Source of the DNA: Prevotella multiformis DSM 16608
GTDB lineage: Bacteria > Bacteroidota > Bacteroidia > Bacteroidales > Bacteroidaceae
DNA length: 64,000 nucleotides
NCBI RefSeq assembly: GCF_000191065.1
Contig: NZ_GL872282.1
Coordinates: 1,304,088-1,368,087, forward strand
Direction of reading: 5' to 3'
In this document: piece by piece, positions 36,579 to 45,348 of the stretch
Layout: every line of letters begins with the position of its first letter
Numbering within the stretch: position 1 is the stretch's first letter
Notes under the pieces: model-generated
The model's database searches: none
What the model was told of the DNA's origin: nothing
The model's input: the letters and a program-made list of their open reading frames with translations, nothing else
Translations under genes and position numbers: made by a program

Positions 36579-36610
36579 AGTCTGCCCAGAACTCTGGGCA
36601 GACTTTTTTC
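36579..36610 (+). terminator. rubredoxin terminator
   Basis: AGTCTGCCCAG-AACT-CTGGGCAGACT followed by TTTTTC; 11-bp perfect stem. Confidence 0.9.
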
Positions 36611-36651
36611 TTTTCAGGGATATTGGAAGTTCAATCCATAAAATATCTTGT

Positions 36652-36723
36652 CTTTTCTCTGAAGAAGAAGCATTTTCTTCATCCAGCGGACTTATAAATC
36701 ACCGTTTTTATGTAAATTTGCAG
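36652..36723 (+). promoter_or_regulatory. dmp19-smpB promoter block (duplicate of 32924-32996)
   Basis: CTTTTCTCTGAAG to TGTAAATTTGCA, with -7 box TAAATTTG at 36713-36720. About 80% identical to the tamL promoter block. The 120-nt leader that follows has a small TTTCCG/CGGAAA hairpin. Confidence 0.65.
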
Positions 36724-36842
36724 TATATTTTCCGGTGCATCGGAAACATGGGGACATCCTGGCGGGGTGGTTCATAGGGCCAGGTTTCACCCCCCTTGAC
36801 AGAATATACCCATAGAAACATGATAACATTTGCAGGACAAGC

Positions 36843-37352
36843 ATGATGATGGAAGTAAAAATCAAAGAAAGCGATATACGCAAAGCCGTAGAAGAAGGAA
36901 TGGACAGTTTTGTCCGTGTCTTTATTGATGCCGTCGACAAGGCGATAGACCACAGTCTGACGCTGGAGGCCATGCAGCAGCTCACGTCCGACCAGATTAC
37001 CCTGTTGGCATGGAGCTATCTTCATCAGGAAGTGATGGATGGCGGTTATATCCAGCTGATATACAACGGCTATGGAGCATTCATTTTCAAGAATCCCTTT
37101 GCTGTCGCCATACGGGGGTGGGGACTTGATGATCTTTACAGGCACATCCGCCATGCGAGGAAATATTATGATATGTATCATGAAAAGATCGAGGCGGTAG
37201 TTTCTGATGATGATTTCATGGCTTTGTATGAACAGATGCCCGAGTTTGATGAGTATGATGATGAATTTATTGTCAATGAGGAGCATTGGACAGCCCTGGT
37301 AGCCGCTTATATCGATGATCATATTGAAAATTTCGCCACGATTGAAAAATGA
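36843..37352 (+). CDS. DMP19 (DUF4375) family protein
   Basis: 169 aa, acidic, all-helical. [20 protein letters not shown] sequence ([20 protein letters not shown]) and a Glu/Asp-rich tail ([17 protein letters not shown]) match DMP19, a DNA-mimic family first described in Neisseria. Whether this one mimics DNA is unknown, though its acidity is consistent. Its stop overlaps the smpB ATG by 4 bp. Confidence 0.85.
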   Translation: MMMEVKIKESDIRKAVEEGMDSFVRVFIDAVDKAIDHSLTLEAMQQLTSDQITLLAWSYLHQEVMDGGYIQLIYNGYGAFIFKNPFAVAIRGWGLDDLYRHIRHARKYYDMYHEKIEAVVSDDDFMALYEQMPEFDEYDDEFIVNEEHWTALVAAYIDDHIENFATIEK

Positions 37353-37828
37353 ACAAGGAACAACAGGAAAGAAGAAAGAAATCCCCCGTGCAGATTAGGA
37401 ACAAGAAGGCCTCATTCGAGTATTTCTTTGTTGATACCTTCACGGCGGGAATTGTTCTCACGGGGACAGAGATCAAGTCGATCCGTGCCGGCAAGGCCTC
37501 GCTGGTCGATTCTTTCTGTACCATCAGCAGAGGGGAGATGTGGGTACAGGGGATGAACATCTCTCCTTATTTCTATGGCTCATACGCTAACCATGAAGCC
37601 AGACGTCCGCGCAAACTGCTGCTGACACGCAGGGAGATCCGAAACCTCGAGGCCGAGTCGAAGACACCGGGCTATACCATCATTCCGACCCTGATCTTCA
37701 TAGACGAGCATGGACGTGCCAAGGTGGATATAGCACTGGCGAAAGGCAAGAAGGAGTACGACAAGCGTCAGACGCTGAAGGAGAAGGAGGACCGGAGGGA
37801 GATGGACCGTGCAAGGAAACACTATTGA
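37349..37828 (+). CDS. smpB: SsrA-binding protein
   Basis: 159 aa. Binds tmRNA and brings it to stalled ribosomes for trans-translation. Family motifs are [37 protein letters not shown], and the basic C-terminal tail [19 protein letters not shown] that enters the decoding site. ATGA overlap with dmp19 shows translational coupling. Confidence 0.97.
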   Translation: MNKEQQERRKKSPVQIRNKKASFEYFFVDTFTAGIVLTGTEIKSIRAGKASLVDSFCTISRGEMWVQGMNISPYFYGSYANHEARRPRKLLLTRREIRNLEAESKTPGYTIIPTLIFIDEHGRAKVDIALAKGKKEYDKRQTLKEKEDRREMDRARKHY

Positions 37829-37945
37829 GCCTGGTCCAGGGCAGGCCGTCAGAGAAACTTTTTAGAACCTGCCGGCAACGGCGGGACAGTGTTGGATTTT
37901 CTCATCATGCCTTGACCGCAGCAGGAGTCTGTTGCTCTTTGTCAA

Positions 37946-38029
37946 TTGGGAATGATGTTCCCGGCCGTCGGGAATAGAGGTACCGGCCGTCGGGAACACC
38001 ATTCCCAACCGGTTGGGAATGGTGTTCCC
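37946..38029. promoter_or_regulatory. palindrome cluster upstream of the acyl-CoA synthetase genes
   Basis: A perfect 38-bp palindrome lies at 37992-38029, with half-site GGGAACACCATTCCCAACC. Before it come two direct copies of CCGGCCGTCGGGAA (37961, 37983; 22-bp period) and a near half-copy TTGGGAATGATGTTCCC at 37946. No T-run follows, so it is not a standard terminator. Possible protein-binding cluster or cruciform. Confidence 0.6.
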
Positions 38030-38130
38030 ATGTTTCATCCTCCCGGTAAGACCATGCGGTTTGTCCGGGACATGGCTGAAGGCGATTGCCGGAACAATCG
38101 CCGGGACAATCCGGTGGAGACGAAATTTCC

Positions 38131-38196
38131 TGCACAAAGTATTTGTATCTGTGCAGGAATTTGTTTACCTTTGCACGCGAATCATATTTTTGTGCA
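38131..38196 (+). promoter_or_regulatory. promoter with two TGCACA-N13-TGTGCA operators, synthetase 1
   Basis: Operator 1 at 38131-38155 encloses the -33 TTTG (38142). Operator 2 (TGCACG-N13-TGTGCA, 38172-38196) runs from inside the -7 box TACCTTTG (38166-38173) to the base before the ATG. Centres are 41 bp apart. The same arrangement precedes synthetase 2. Confidence 0.75.
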
Positions 38197-39870
38197 ATGG
38201 AGCCTGTAATAAGTTTTAACGCATACATAGAGAGTAGCATCAAGGATAACTGGGACAAGGATGCCCTTACAGACTATCTGGGCGCTACGCTGCAGTACCG
38301 TGACGTAGCCCGCAAGATAGAGAAACTGCACATTCTTTTTGAAAACAGCGGTCTGAAACGGGGAGACAAGGTCGCTCTCTGCGGGCGGAACTCATCGGCA
38401 TGGGCGGTTGCCTTTCTCGCCACGCTTACATTTGGCGCTGTGGCAGTCCCCGTCCAGCACGAGTTCAAACCGGAACAGGTGTACAATATCGTGAACCATT
38501 CTGAAGCGAGGCTGCTCTTCGTCGGTGACGTGGTTGCCACTACGATTGACGGGGAACAGATGCCGCTTCTGGAGGGAATCGTCTATCTGCCGGACAACTC
38601 CCTGATCCTCTCACGTTCGGAAACACTGACCTATGCACGCGATCATCTCAATGCGATGTTCGGACACAGGTATCCGAAATATTTTCATGCAGAACACGTA
38701 GACTACTTCAAGGATGCGCCGGACGATCTTGCATTGATCAATTATACCAGCGGCACCACGGGATTCTCCAAGGGGGTCATGCTGAGTTACCGTTCTCTCC
38801 GCAGCAATCTTGACTGGACCATAGAGGCACTGAAGCCGCACATCAAGGCGGGAAGCAATGTGCTCAGCATGCTGCCGATGGCGCATATGTACGGTATGAT
38901 CTGTGAGTTCCTGAGCGAGTTCTGCTTCGGCAGCCATCTGTTCTTCCTCACCCGCCTGCCGAGCCCTTCGCTGATTGCCCAGGCCTGTGCTGACATCCAT
39001 CCGGCGATCGTCGTGGCTGTCCCGATGGTCGTTGAGAAGATCATCCGCAAGAAGGTGTTCCCAAAGATACAGAACAAGGCGACGAGGATGCTGCTGATGA
39101 TGCCCATGGTGAACAAGAAGGTGAAGGAAAAGATCCGTGCCATGGTGATGGAGGTCTTCGGAGGCAATGCGTATGAGGTGATGACCGGCGGAGCCGCCCT
39201 CAACAAGGAGATAGAGGACTTTCTGACGGGAATAGATTTCCCGATTACCAGCGGATATGGTGCGACGGAAACGGGGCCGATGATTACTTACAGCGATTAC
39301 AAGGACTTCTGTCCGGGATCGTGCGGAACACCGGTCGTGAACATGGAAGTGAAGATAGCAAGTCCTGATCCTGCCGGTATTCCGGGCGAGATCCTTGCCA
39401 GGGGCGAGAATGTCATGCTGGGGTATTATAAGAATGTGGAAGCGACAGAAGCCGTGCTCGATGCTGACGGCTGGTATCATACAGGCGACCTTGCCACGAT
39501 GAGCGAAGACGGCCATGTGTTTGTCCGCGGGCGTATCAAGAACATGCTTTTAGGTTCAAACGGGCAGAATGTCTACCCCGAAGAAATAGAAGACAGACTG
39601 AACTCTATGACGATGGTAAGCGAGTCTGTCATCATTCAGCGTGGCAATGAACTGGTGGGACTGGTTTATCCGGAGATGGAAGAGGCGAAAGAGATGAACT
39701 TCTCTGCCTCCGATCTGCAGGACATCATGGAACAGAACCGGATCGAGCTGAACAATTCCCTCCCGTCCTTCTGCCATCTCTCCTCCATCGAACTGCGTGA
39801 CGAGGAGTTCGCCAAGACCCCGAAGAAAAGCATCAAGCGCTATCTCTATCAGGAGGTCCCCAGGCCGTAA
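38197..39870 (+). CDS. AMP-dependent long-chain fatty acid-CoA ligase, paralogue 1
   Basis: 557 aa from the ATG at 38197 (MEPVISFNAYIESSIK). An ANL adenylating enzyme: LINYTSGTTGFSKGVM is the P-loop-like AMP motif, YGATETGP is A5, YHTGDLATM and GRIKNMLLGSNGQNVYPEEIE are the hinge region, and KTPKKSIKRYL holds the catalytic Lys. It activates fatty acids to acyl-CoA. The open frame upstream to 38086 is rejected because it crosses the promoter. Tandem paralogue of 40107-41771. Confidence 0.93.
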   Translation: MEPVISFNAYIESSIKDNWDKDALTDYLGATLQYRDVARKIEKLHILFENSGLKRGDKVALCGRNSSAWAVAFLATLTFGAVAVPVQHEFKPEQVYNIVNHSEARLLFVGDVVATTIDGEQMPLLEGIVYLPDNSLILSRSETLTYARDHLNAMFGHRYPKYFHAEHVDYFKDAPDDLALINYTSGTTGFSKGVMLSYRSLRSNLDWTIEALKPHIKAGSNVLSMLPMAHMYGMICEFLSEFCFGSHLFFLTRLPSPSLIAQACADIHPAIVVAVPMVVEKIIRKKVFPKIQNKATRMLLMMPMVNKKVKEKIRAMVMEVFGGNAYEVMTGGAALNKEIEDFLTGIDFPITSGYGATETGPMITYSDYKDFCPGSCGTPVVNMEVKIASPDPAGIPGEILARGENVMLGYYKNVEATEAVLDADGWYHTGDLATMSEDGHVFVRGRIKNMLLGSNGQNVYPEEIEDRLNSMTMVSESVIIQRGNELVGLVYPEMEEAKEMNFSASDLQDIMEQNRIELNNSLPSFCHLSSIELRDEEFAKTPKKSIKRYLYQEVPRP

Positions 39871-40040
39871 GTCCGGATGCGGCAGGTGCTGCGGAAATAA
39901 CTGATGTACAGAAAGAAGTGGGAGGCAGAATGTTTTTTCCGTTTCGGCCCGTTCTTTCTGTACATTCTTTCTTTCTGTTGTCCGTTCTGTGGATCTTGTT
40001 GCTGTAACAGGCAGATTATCGCCTGGGCATCGTATATTTC

Positions 40041-40106
40041 TGCACATTATATTTTGAAATGTGCGGATAAGTATGTACCTTTGCACATAGATTGAAAAAA
40101 TGTGCA
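40041..40106 (+). promoter_or_regulatory. promoter with two TGCACA-N13-TGTGCA operators, synthetase 2
   Basis: Operator 1 (TGCACA-N13-TGTGCG) at 40041-40065 and operator 2 at 40082-40106, the latter overlapping the -7 box TACCTTTG (40076-40083) and ending at the base before the ATG. Same spacing as at 38131-38196, but the spacer sequences differ. Confidence 0.75.
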
Positions 40107-41771
40107 ATGGAACATATTCCGAGTTTTAATGAATTAGTAGAGAAGAGTATCATTGAGCATTGGGACCTTGATGCTCTTACGGATTATAAAGGCAAGACCC
40201 TCCAGTATCATGATGTAGCCAGAAAGATCGAGAAACTGCATATTATGTTCGAGGCGAGTGGCGTGCACCGGGGCGACAAGATTGCGCTTTGCGGACGCAA
40301 CTCTTCGGCCTGGGCCGCTGCATTTCTGGCGGTGATCACCTATGGGGCGGTGGCTGTACCGATCCTGCATGAGTTCATGCCCGAGCAGATTCACAATATA
40401 GTGAACCATTCTGATGCCAAGCTGCTCTTTGTCGGCGACGTGGTCGTCACACAGGTCGATGCGACGAAGATGCCGGGACTGGAGGGAGTCATCTATATAC
40501 CTGATTATTCCCTGGTTGTGAGCCGTACGGACCGGCTTACTTATGCCCGCGAGCATCTGAATGAAGAATTCGGGAAACGTTATCCGAAGTATTTCCGCCC
40601 GGAACATGTACATTATTACCGTGAGCAGAGTCCCGACGAACTGGCACTTGTCAATTATACGAGCGGTACGACGGGGCGTTCGAAGGGAGTGATGTTGCCT
40701 TACCGTTCCCTGTGGAGCAATTCCGACTTCGCAAAGCACGTGTTGGGCAATATCGTGAAGCCGGGCTGCAACGTGATCAGCATCCTGCCGATGGCACACA
40801 TGTATGGCATGGCATTTGAGTTCCTCTACGAGTTCCTTTCAGGGGTTCACATCTTCTACCTGACGCGCATCCCTTCGCCTGCCGTCATCTCCCAGGCGTT
40901 GCTGGAGGTGAAACCGGTCATCATGATTGCCGTACCGCTGGTCATCGAGAAGATCATCCGCAAAAAGGTGTTCCCGAAGATCCAGAACAACCGTATGCGT
41001 CTCCTGCTGAATATGCCGGTAATCAACAAGAAAGTCCGTGAGAAGATCCGTGAGCAGGTCTATCAGGCTTTCGGCGGCAACCTGTATGAGATAATCATCG
41101 GCGGTGCAGCCCTGAATGGTGAGATTGAAAGTTTCCTTCGCCGTATAGATTTCCCCTATACCGTAGGGTATGGTGCGACGGAGTGCGGCCCGATTATCTG
41201 TTACCGTGACTGGCATACCTTCAAACAGGGATCCTGCGGACAGGCCGCCCTCCATCAGGAAGTCCGGATTGACAGTACAGCCCCTGCCCATGTGCCGGGT
41301 GAAATCCTTACGAAAGGTCCCAATGTCCTTTTGGGCTATTATAAGAACGAGGAGGACACTGCCCGTACGATCGACAAGGACGGATGGTTCCATACGGGTG
41401 ACCTCGGTCTGATGGATGAGGACGGTAATGTGTTTATCAAAGGACGCTCGAAGAATATGCTGCTGGGCAGCAACGGCCAGAACATCTATCCGGAGGAGAT
41501 TGAAGACAAGCTGAACTCCCTGCCTCTGGTCAATGAGTGCCTGGTGATACAGAAAGGGGAAAAGCTCATCGCACTGGTACATCCCGATTACGATGAAGCC
41601 CAGAACCTCGGACTGAATGCGGAGGACATCAAGAGCATCATGGAGGAAAACCGCACGCAGTTGAACACCATCGTGCCTGCCTACTGTAAAGTAGCGGAGA
41701 TTCGCATTCAAGAAGAGGAGTTCGAGAAGACACCCAAGAAGTCTATCAAGCGATTTCTCTATACCCGGTAA
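40107..41771 (+). CDS. AMP-dependent long-chain fatty acid-CoA ligase, paralogue 2
   Basis: 554 aa, roughly 60% identical to paralogue 1 by eye over the whole length. It shares LVNYTSGTTGRSKGVM, the YGATECGP motif (here with Cys where paralogue 1 has Thr), FHTGDLGLM, GRSKNMLLGSNGQNIYPEEIE and KTPKKSIKRFL. Start at 40107 by analogy with paralogue 1 and because the operator ends just before it. Two copies with the same operator suggest co-regulation with differing chain-length preference, an inference. Confidence 0.93.
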   Translation: MEHIPSFNELVEKSIIEHWDLDALTDYKGKTLQYHDVARKIEKLHIMFEASGVHRGDKIALCGRNSSAWAAAFLAVITYGAVAVPILHEFMPEQIHNIVNHSDAKLLFVGDVVVTQVDATKMPGLEGVIYIPDYSLVVSRTDRLTYAREHLNEEFGKRYPKYFRPEHVHYYREQSPDELALVNYTSGTTGRSKGVMLPYRSLWSNSDFAKHVLGNIVKPGCNVISILPMAHMYGMAFEFLYEFLSGVHIFYLTRIPSPAVISQALLEVKPVIMIAVPLVIEKIIRKKVFPKIQNNRMRLLLNMPVINKKVREKIREQVYQAFGGNLYEIIIGGAALNGEIESFLRRIDFPYTVGYGATECGPIICYRDWHTFKQGSCGQAALHQEVRIDSTAPAHVPGEILTKGPNVLLGYYKNEEDTARTIDKDGWFHTGDLGLMDEDGNVFIKGRSKNMLLGSNGQNIYPEEIEDKLNSLPLVNECLVIQKGEKLIALVHPDYDEAQNLGLNAEDIKSIMEENRTQLNTIVPAYCKVAEIRIQEEEFEKTPKKSIKRFLYTR

Positions 41772-41854
41772 CCCCGCAATGGCTTCCGTAGGAACGGAAT
41801 GTGACCGTTGTCATAATCCCAGCCCAGTCTACGAAGATACAAAACCACATGAAA

Positions 41855-41900
41855 AAATCCTTCTACCTCAGCAAGTGATGCGGGGTAGAAGGATTTGTTG
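41855..41900 (+). terminator. terminator after acyl-CoA synthetase 2
   Basis: AAATCCTTCTACC / GGTAGAAGGATTT, 13-bp stem around a ~16-nt loop, followed by GTTG. Confidence 0.8.
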
Positions 41901-42188
41901 TTTCTTTTAGAGCCGGTTCTGAAAGAATCCGCAACGGGTGCTGCCGTCGGCATCAACATCGTCCGCTCTTCGCGTCTTCCGTCCGAATGCGGATGAACCG
42001 CTGCCAGCTTTCGCAGACATCGTGACCTCTGCTTTGATACGGTGTGTTCAGTAGTCTCTTCGCAGTCCGCATAGAGGCTATGTCGGCTGAGGATAGGCTC
42101 GGCAGGCGGCGTGCCAAGAAAGAGAGGACAGACGGGACAGGGGGCTCATCGGACGGGAATGGCAATGCAGGACTTCCCGGGCGCAAGC
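41901..42188. other. intergenic, no supported gene
   Basis: Between two convergent units. A 77-codon minus frame (41953-42186) has no motif or promoter. Confidence 0.5.
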
Positions 42189-42788
42189 TTAGTCATCCAG
42201 CAGTGTTGACGAACGGACACGGCTCAAGGTCTCGGGAGTCATCTGCAGATAGCTGGCTATATAGACCAGCGGAGCGCGTAGGACAACCTGCGGGTTGAGT
42301 TTGCACATCCGCTTGTAACGTGCCTGTGCCGTCTCAAAGCGTACGAGGTCGGCGTGGATCTGTGAGGTGATGAGGCTCTCTTCCAGTATCTTACGGTAGA
42401 GAATCTGAATGTTCACATTGTGGAGAGCCACCTGCTCCAGTTTCTGTTTGGGCAGTGCATATACCTGTGTCGGCTCCAACGCTTCCACCTGCAATCTCGT
42501 AGGTTCTTCACGGAACAGGCTCTCGATGCACATGAAGATGGTCCTGTCTTCTCCCAGGTGCTCGGTAATCTGCTTTCCGTTCTTGAAGTAGAACTGGCGT
42601 ATAAGCCCCCGCTCTATGTAATAGAAATGGCGGCAGGTCTCCCCTTCACTCAGAATCATCTGTCCTTTGGCGAATTTCATGGGCACAAGGATACTTTCCA
42701 ATACGTCCAGTTCGTCATGGGTCATCGTACTGTATTTCCGTGCAAGTTCACGTGCTATATCTCTTGTGTCGTTGACCAATTCTTTCAT
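42189..42788 (-). CDS. Crp/Fnr-family transcriptional regulator
   Basis: 199 aa. A cNMP-binding-like beta-roll (FAKGQMILSEGETCRHFYYIERGLI) is followed by a shortened C-terminal winged helix (APLVYIASYLQMTPETLSRVRS). The sequence resembles Bacteroidetes Crp-type regulators often next to lepA, as here. It follows lepA by 33 bp on the same strand. It lies next to the synthetase pair and could recognise their operators, but nothing in the sequence proves it. Confidence 0.88.
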   Translation of the reverse strand: MKELVNDTRDIARELARKYSTMTHDELDVLESILVPMKFAKGQMILSEGETCRHFYYIERGLIRQFYFKNGKQITEHLGEDRTIFMCIESLFREEPTRLQVEALEPTQVYALPKQKLEQVALHNVNIQILYRKILEESLITSQIHADLVRFETAQARYKRMCKLNPQVVLRAPLVYIASYLQMTPETLSRVRSSTLLDD

Positions 42789-42821
42789 CTTTCCTTTCCT
42801 TTCTTGTTTCTCTTTTGTCTT

Positions 42822-44603
42822 TTAGTCCAGCTTCAATACGGCGAGGAATGCTTTCTGCGGGACCTGTACGTTCCCGATCTGCTTCATGCGCTTCTTGCCT
42901 TTCTTCTGTTTCTCCAGCAGTTTACGCTTGCGGCTGATGTCACCTCCGTAACACTTGGCTGTCACATCCTTCCGTACCTGTTTTACGGTCTCGCGCGCCA
43001 CGATTTTGGCACCGATGGCCGCCTGGATGGCGATGTCGAACTGCTGGCGTGGAATCAGGTCCTTCAGTTTCTCGCACATCCTTCTGCCGAAGACGACCGC
43101 ATTGCTCTCGTGCGTCAGGGTGGACAGGGCATCGACCGGCTCTCCGTTCAGCAGTATGTCGAGTTTCGCCAGCTTCGACGGTCGGAACGAGTCGATGTGA
43201 TAGTCGAAGGAGGCATAGCCCTTGGAAATGCTCTTCAGTTTGTCGTAGAAGTCAATCACGATCTCGCCCAGAGGAATCATGAAGATGAGTTCCAGCCGGT
43301 TTCCGCTCACGTAGTTCTGACTGACGAGTTCACCTCTCTTATCGAGGCAGAGCGTCATGATGGGGCCGATATAATCGCTGGAAGTGATGATGGAAGCCCG
43401 GATGTAAGGCTCCTCTATATGGTCGATCATCGTCTGGTCCGGCAGTCCGGACGGGTTGTGGACCTCCTTCACGTTCCCCTGTTTGTCGTAAACCTTATAG
43501 CTTACATTAGGAACGGTGGTGATGACATCCATGTTGAACTCACGGTCGAGCCGCTCCTGGATGATCTCCATGTGGAGCAGTCCCAGAAAGCCGCAGCGGA
43601 AGCCGAAGCCCAGTGCCTGCGAACTTTCAGGCTGGAAGGTGAGCGAGGCATCATTGAGCTGCAGTTTCTCCAGGGAGGCGCGGAGATTCTCATAGTCGTT
43701 CGGGTCGATGGGGTAGACGCCTGCGAAAACCATCGGCTTTACTTCCTGGAAGCCCTCAATCGCCTGCCGGCAGGGATGCACGATGTGGGTGACGGTATCG
43801 CCTACCTTCACCTCGGTAGCGTTCTTGATACCCGAGATGATGTATCCTACTTCGCCGGTAGACAGCTGTGGGGCAGGTACCATATCCATCTTCAGCACTC
43901 CCACCTCGTCTGCCGTATATTCCATCCCTGTCTGTACGAACTTTACTTTGTCGCCTTTTCTTATGACACCATTCTCTACCTTGCAGAGTGTGATGATGCC
44001 CCGGAACGAATTGAAGATGGAATCGAAGATGAGCGCCTGCAGCGGTGCCTTCACGTCTCCTTCAGGTGCCGGAATCCGCTTGACGATGGCTTCGAGAATC
44101 TCCGGTACGCCCTCACCTGTCTTGCCGCTGGCCCGGATGATGTCTTCCGGATCACATCCGATGAGGTCAACGATTTCATCTTCTACCTCCTCCGGCATGG
44201 CATTGGGCATATCTATTTTGTTGATGACAGGGATGATTTCCAGATTGTGGTCGATGGCCATGTAAAGGTTGGAGATGGTCTGGGCCTGTACGCCCTGTGT
44301 CGCGTCCACGATGAGCAAAGCCCCTTCACATGCGGCAATGCTTCGCGACACTTCATAGGAAAAGTCAACGTGTCCCGGCGTGTCAATGAGGTTCAGTACA
44401 TATTTTTCCTTGCCTGAAGTGTACTCCATCTGGATAGCATGGCTCTTGATGGTAATGCCGCGCTCACGCTCCAGATCCATATCATCGAGCATCTGCCCTT
44501 CCGTGATCTTGATTGTCTGTGTGTATTCAAGTAGGCGGTCGGCCAGAGTTGACTTTCCATGGTCGATATGGGCAATGATGCAGAAATTTCTTATGTGATT
44601 CAT
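42822..44603 (-). CDS. lepA: elongation factor 4
   Basis: 593 aa ribosomal GTPase (EF4) that back-translocates ribosomes under stress. G1 motif [15 protein letters not shown]2/G3 ERGITIKS and DTPGHVDF, G4 NKIDMP are present, with the LepA-specific C-terminal domain ([20 protein letters not shown]). The length matches the family. Confidence 0.97.
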   Translation of the reverse strand: MNHIRNFCIIAHIDHGKSTLADRLLEYTQTIKITEGQMLDDMDLERERGITIKSHAIQMEYTSGKEKYVLNLIDTPGHVDFSYEVSRSIAACEGALLIVDATQGVQAQTISNLYMAIDHNLEIIPVINKIDMPNAMPEEVEDEIVDLIGCDPEDIIRASGKTGEGVPEILEAIVKRIPAPEGDVKAPLQALIFDSIFNSFRGIITLCKVENGVIRKGDKVKFVQTGMEYTADEVGVLKMDMVPAPQLSTGEVGYIISGIKNATEVKVGDTVTHIVHPCRQAIEGFQEVKPMVFAGVYPIDPNDYENLRASLEKLQLNDASLTFQPESSQALGFGFRCGFLGLLHMEIIQERLDREFNMDVITTVPNVSYKVYDKQGNVKEVHNPSGLPDQTMIDHIEEPYIRASIITSSDYIGPIMTLCLDKRGELVSQNYVSGNRLELIFMIPLGEIVIDFYDKLKSISKGYASFDYHIDSFRPSKLAKLDILLNGEPVDALSTLTHESNAVVFGRRMCEKLKDLIPRQQFDIAIQAAIGAKIVARETVKQVRKDVTAKCYGGDISRKRKLLEKQKKGKKRMKQIGNVQVPQKAFLAVLKLD

Positions 44604-44627
44604 CTATTTGTCTCTGTTTTCAAAGTG

Positions 44628-44635
44628 CAAATATA
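44628..44635 (-). promoter_or_regulatory. -7 box of lepA
   Basis: TATATTTG on the minus strand, 24 bp before the ATG. Confidence 0.6.
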
Positions 44636-44689
44636 CTCATTTTTGCCGAGAATTGATAACGGGAAAGTAAGAAATTGACTATTTTTTGT

Positions 44690-44697
44690 TAACTTTG
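44690..44697 (+). promoter_or_regulatory. -7 box of the 134-aa lipoprotein gene
   Basis: TAACTTTG, about 79 bp before the ATG at 44777. Divergent from the lepA promoter. Confidence 0.5.
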
Positions 44698-44776
44698 CAA
44701 CGCATATACGAGGTGGGATGACGTGTGAATAAACAGCTTTACACAGCTTTCCCGTCCCCGCTTTAAGATCCGTCGA

Positions 44777-45181
44777 ATGAGAAAGAAACACTTGCTTTAT
44801 ACAGTTGCTCTGCTGCTTGCTTTCTCCTCCTGCCATCGTAGCCTGGAGGACAGGGCGGCACGAGAATGTAAGGAATATACGGAGAGAAAATGTCCGACAC
44901 CTGATGTGAACAACACGAGGATGGACAGTATGGTGTTCGAACCGTCGTCCCGTACAATCCATTATTATCATACGCTGCTGGGGGTTGCAGACAATGAGAA
45001 GGCCGTCACCTCGAAAAAGGCAGAACTGCGGAGAGCTCTGGGCGAAGCCTTGAAGGCTGACCCGGGGACAAAGGGATACAAGGATGCCGGCTTCAGTTTC
45101 CGCTATACTTATCACTCAGAGAAAGCTCCTTCGAAGGTGTTGTTTGATGTGACCTACACGGCGAAAGATTATCAGCGTTGA
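44777..45181 (+). CDS. small lipoprotein of unknown function (134 aa)
   Basis: The signal sequence LLYTVALLLAFSSC gives a lipobox FSSC, and the mature part is short and charged (EYTERKCPTPDV, then YHTLLGVADNEKAV). No domain recognised; a peptide-length periplasmic or outer-membrane lipoprotein is the safest statement. Its promoter is divergent from lepA. Confidence 0.78.
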   Translation: MRKKHLLYTVALLLAFSSCHRSLEDRAARECKEYTERKCPTPDVNNTRMDSMVFEPSSRTIHYYHTLLGVADNEKAVTSKKAELRRALGEALKADPGTKGYKDAGFSFRYTYHSEKAPSKVLFDVTYTAKDYQR

Positions 45182-45311
45182 TTACGGGAGTCGGGAAAGA
45201 GCTAAAGGTGTTGAAGGAGGTAAGCCATTGCTTTCATCTGCTGATGTGTAGGAGATGTCCGGACGGAGCGGAGATGTTGTCGGCTTGATTCCTTTGACTT
45301 CTTCCGGCTCT

Positions 45312-45333
45312 CTAGTTCTTCTAGCTGCTCTAG
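45312..45333 (+). repeat. three CTAG units at 9-bp spacing before the UmuC-type gene
   Basis: CTAGTTCTT, CTAGCTGCT and CTAGCTTTC in tandem, ending about 10 bp before the translation start. Possible regulatory site; no LexA-box match is visible. Confidence 0.4.
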
Positions 45334-45348
45334 CTTTCAGTACCAATT

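Noticed and set aside
41953..42186. 77-codon minus frame before the crp gene
   Set aside because: Pro/Ser/Arg-rich shadow-like composition, no promoter or domain.
42420..44417. 665-codon open frame on the plus strand
   Set aside because: Lies wholly antisense to crp and lepA, which have clear motifs and promoters; no domain in the antisense frame.
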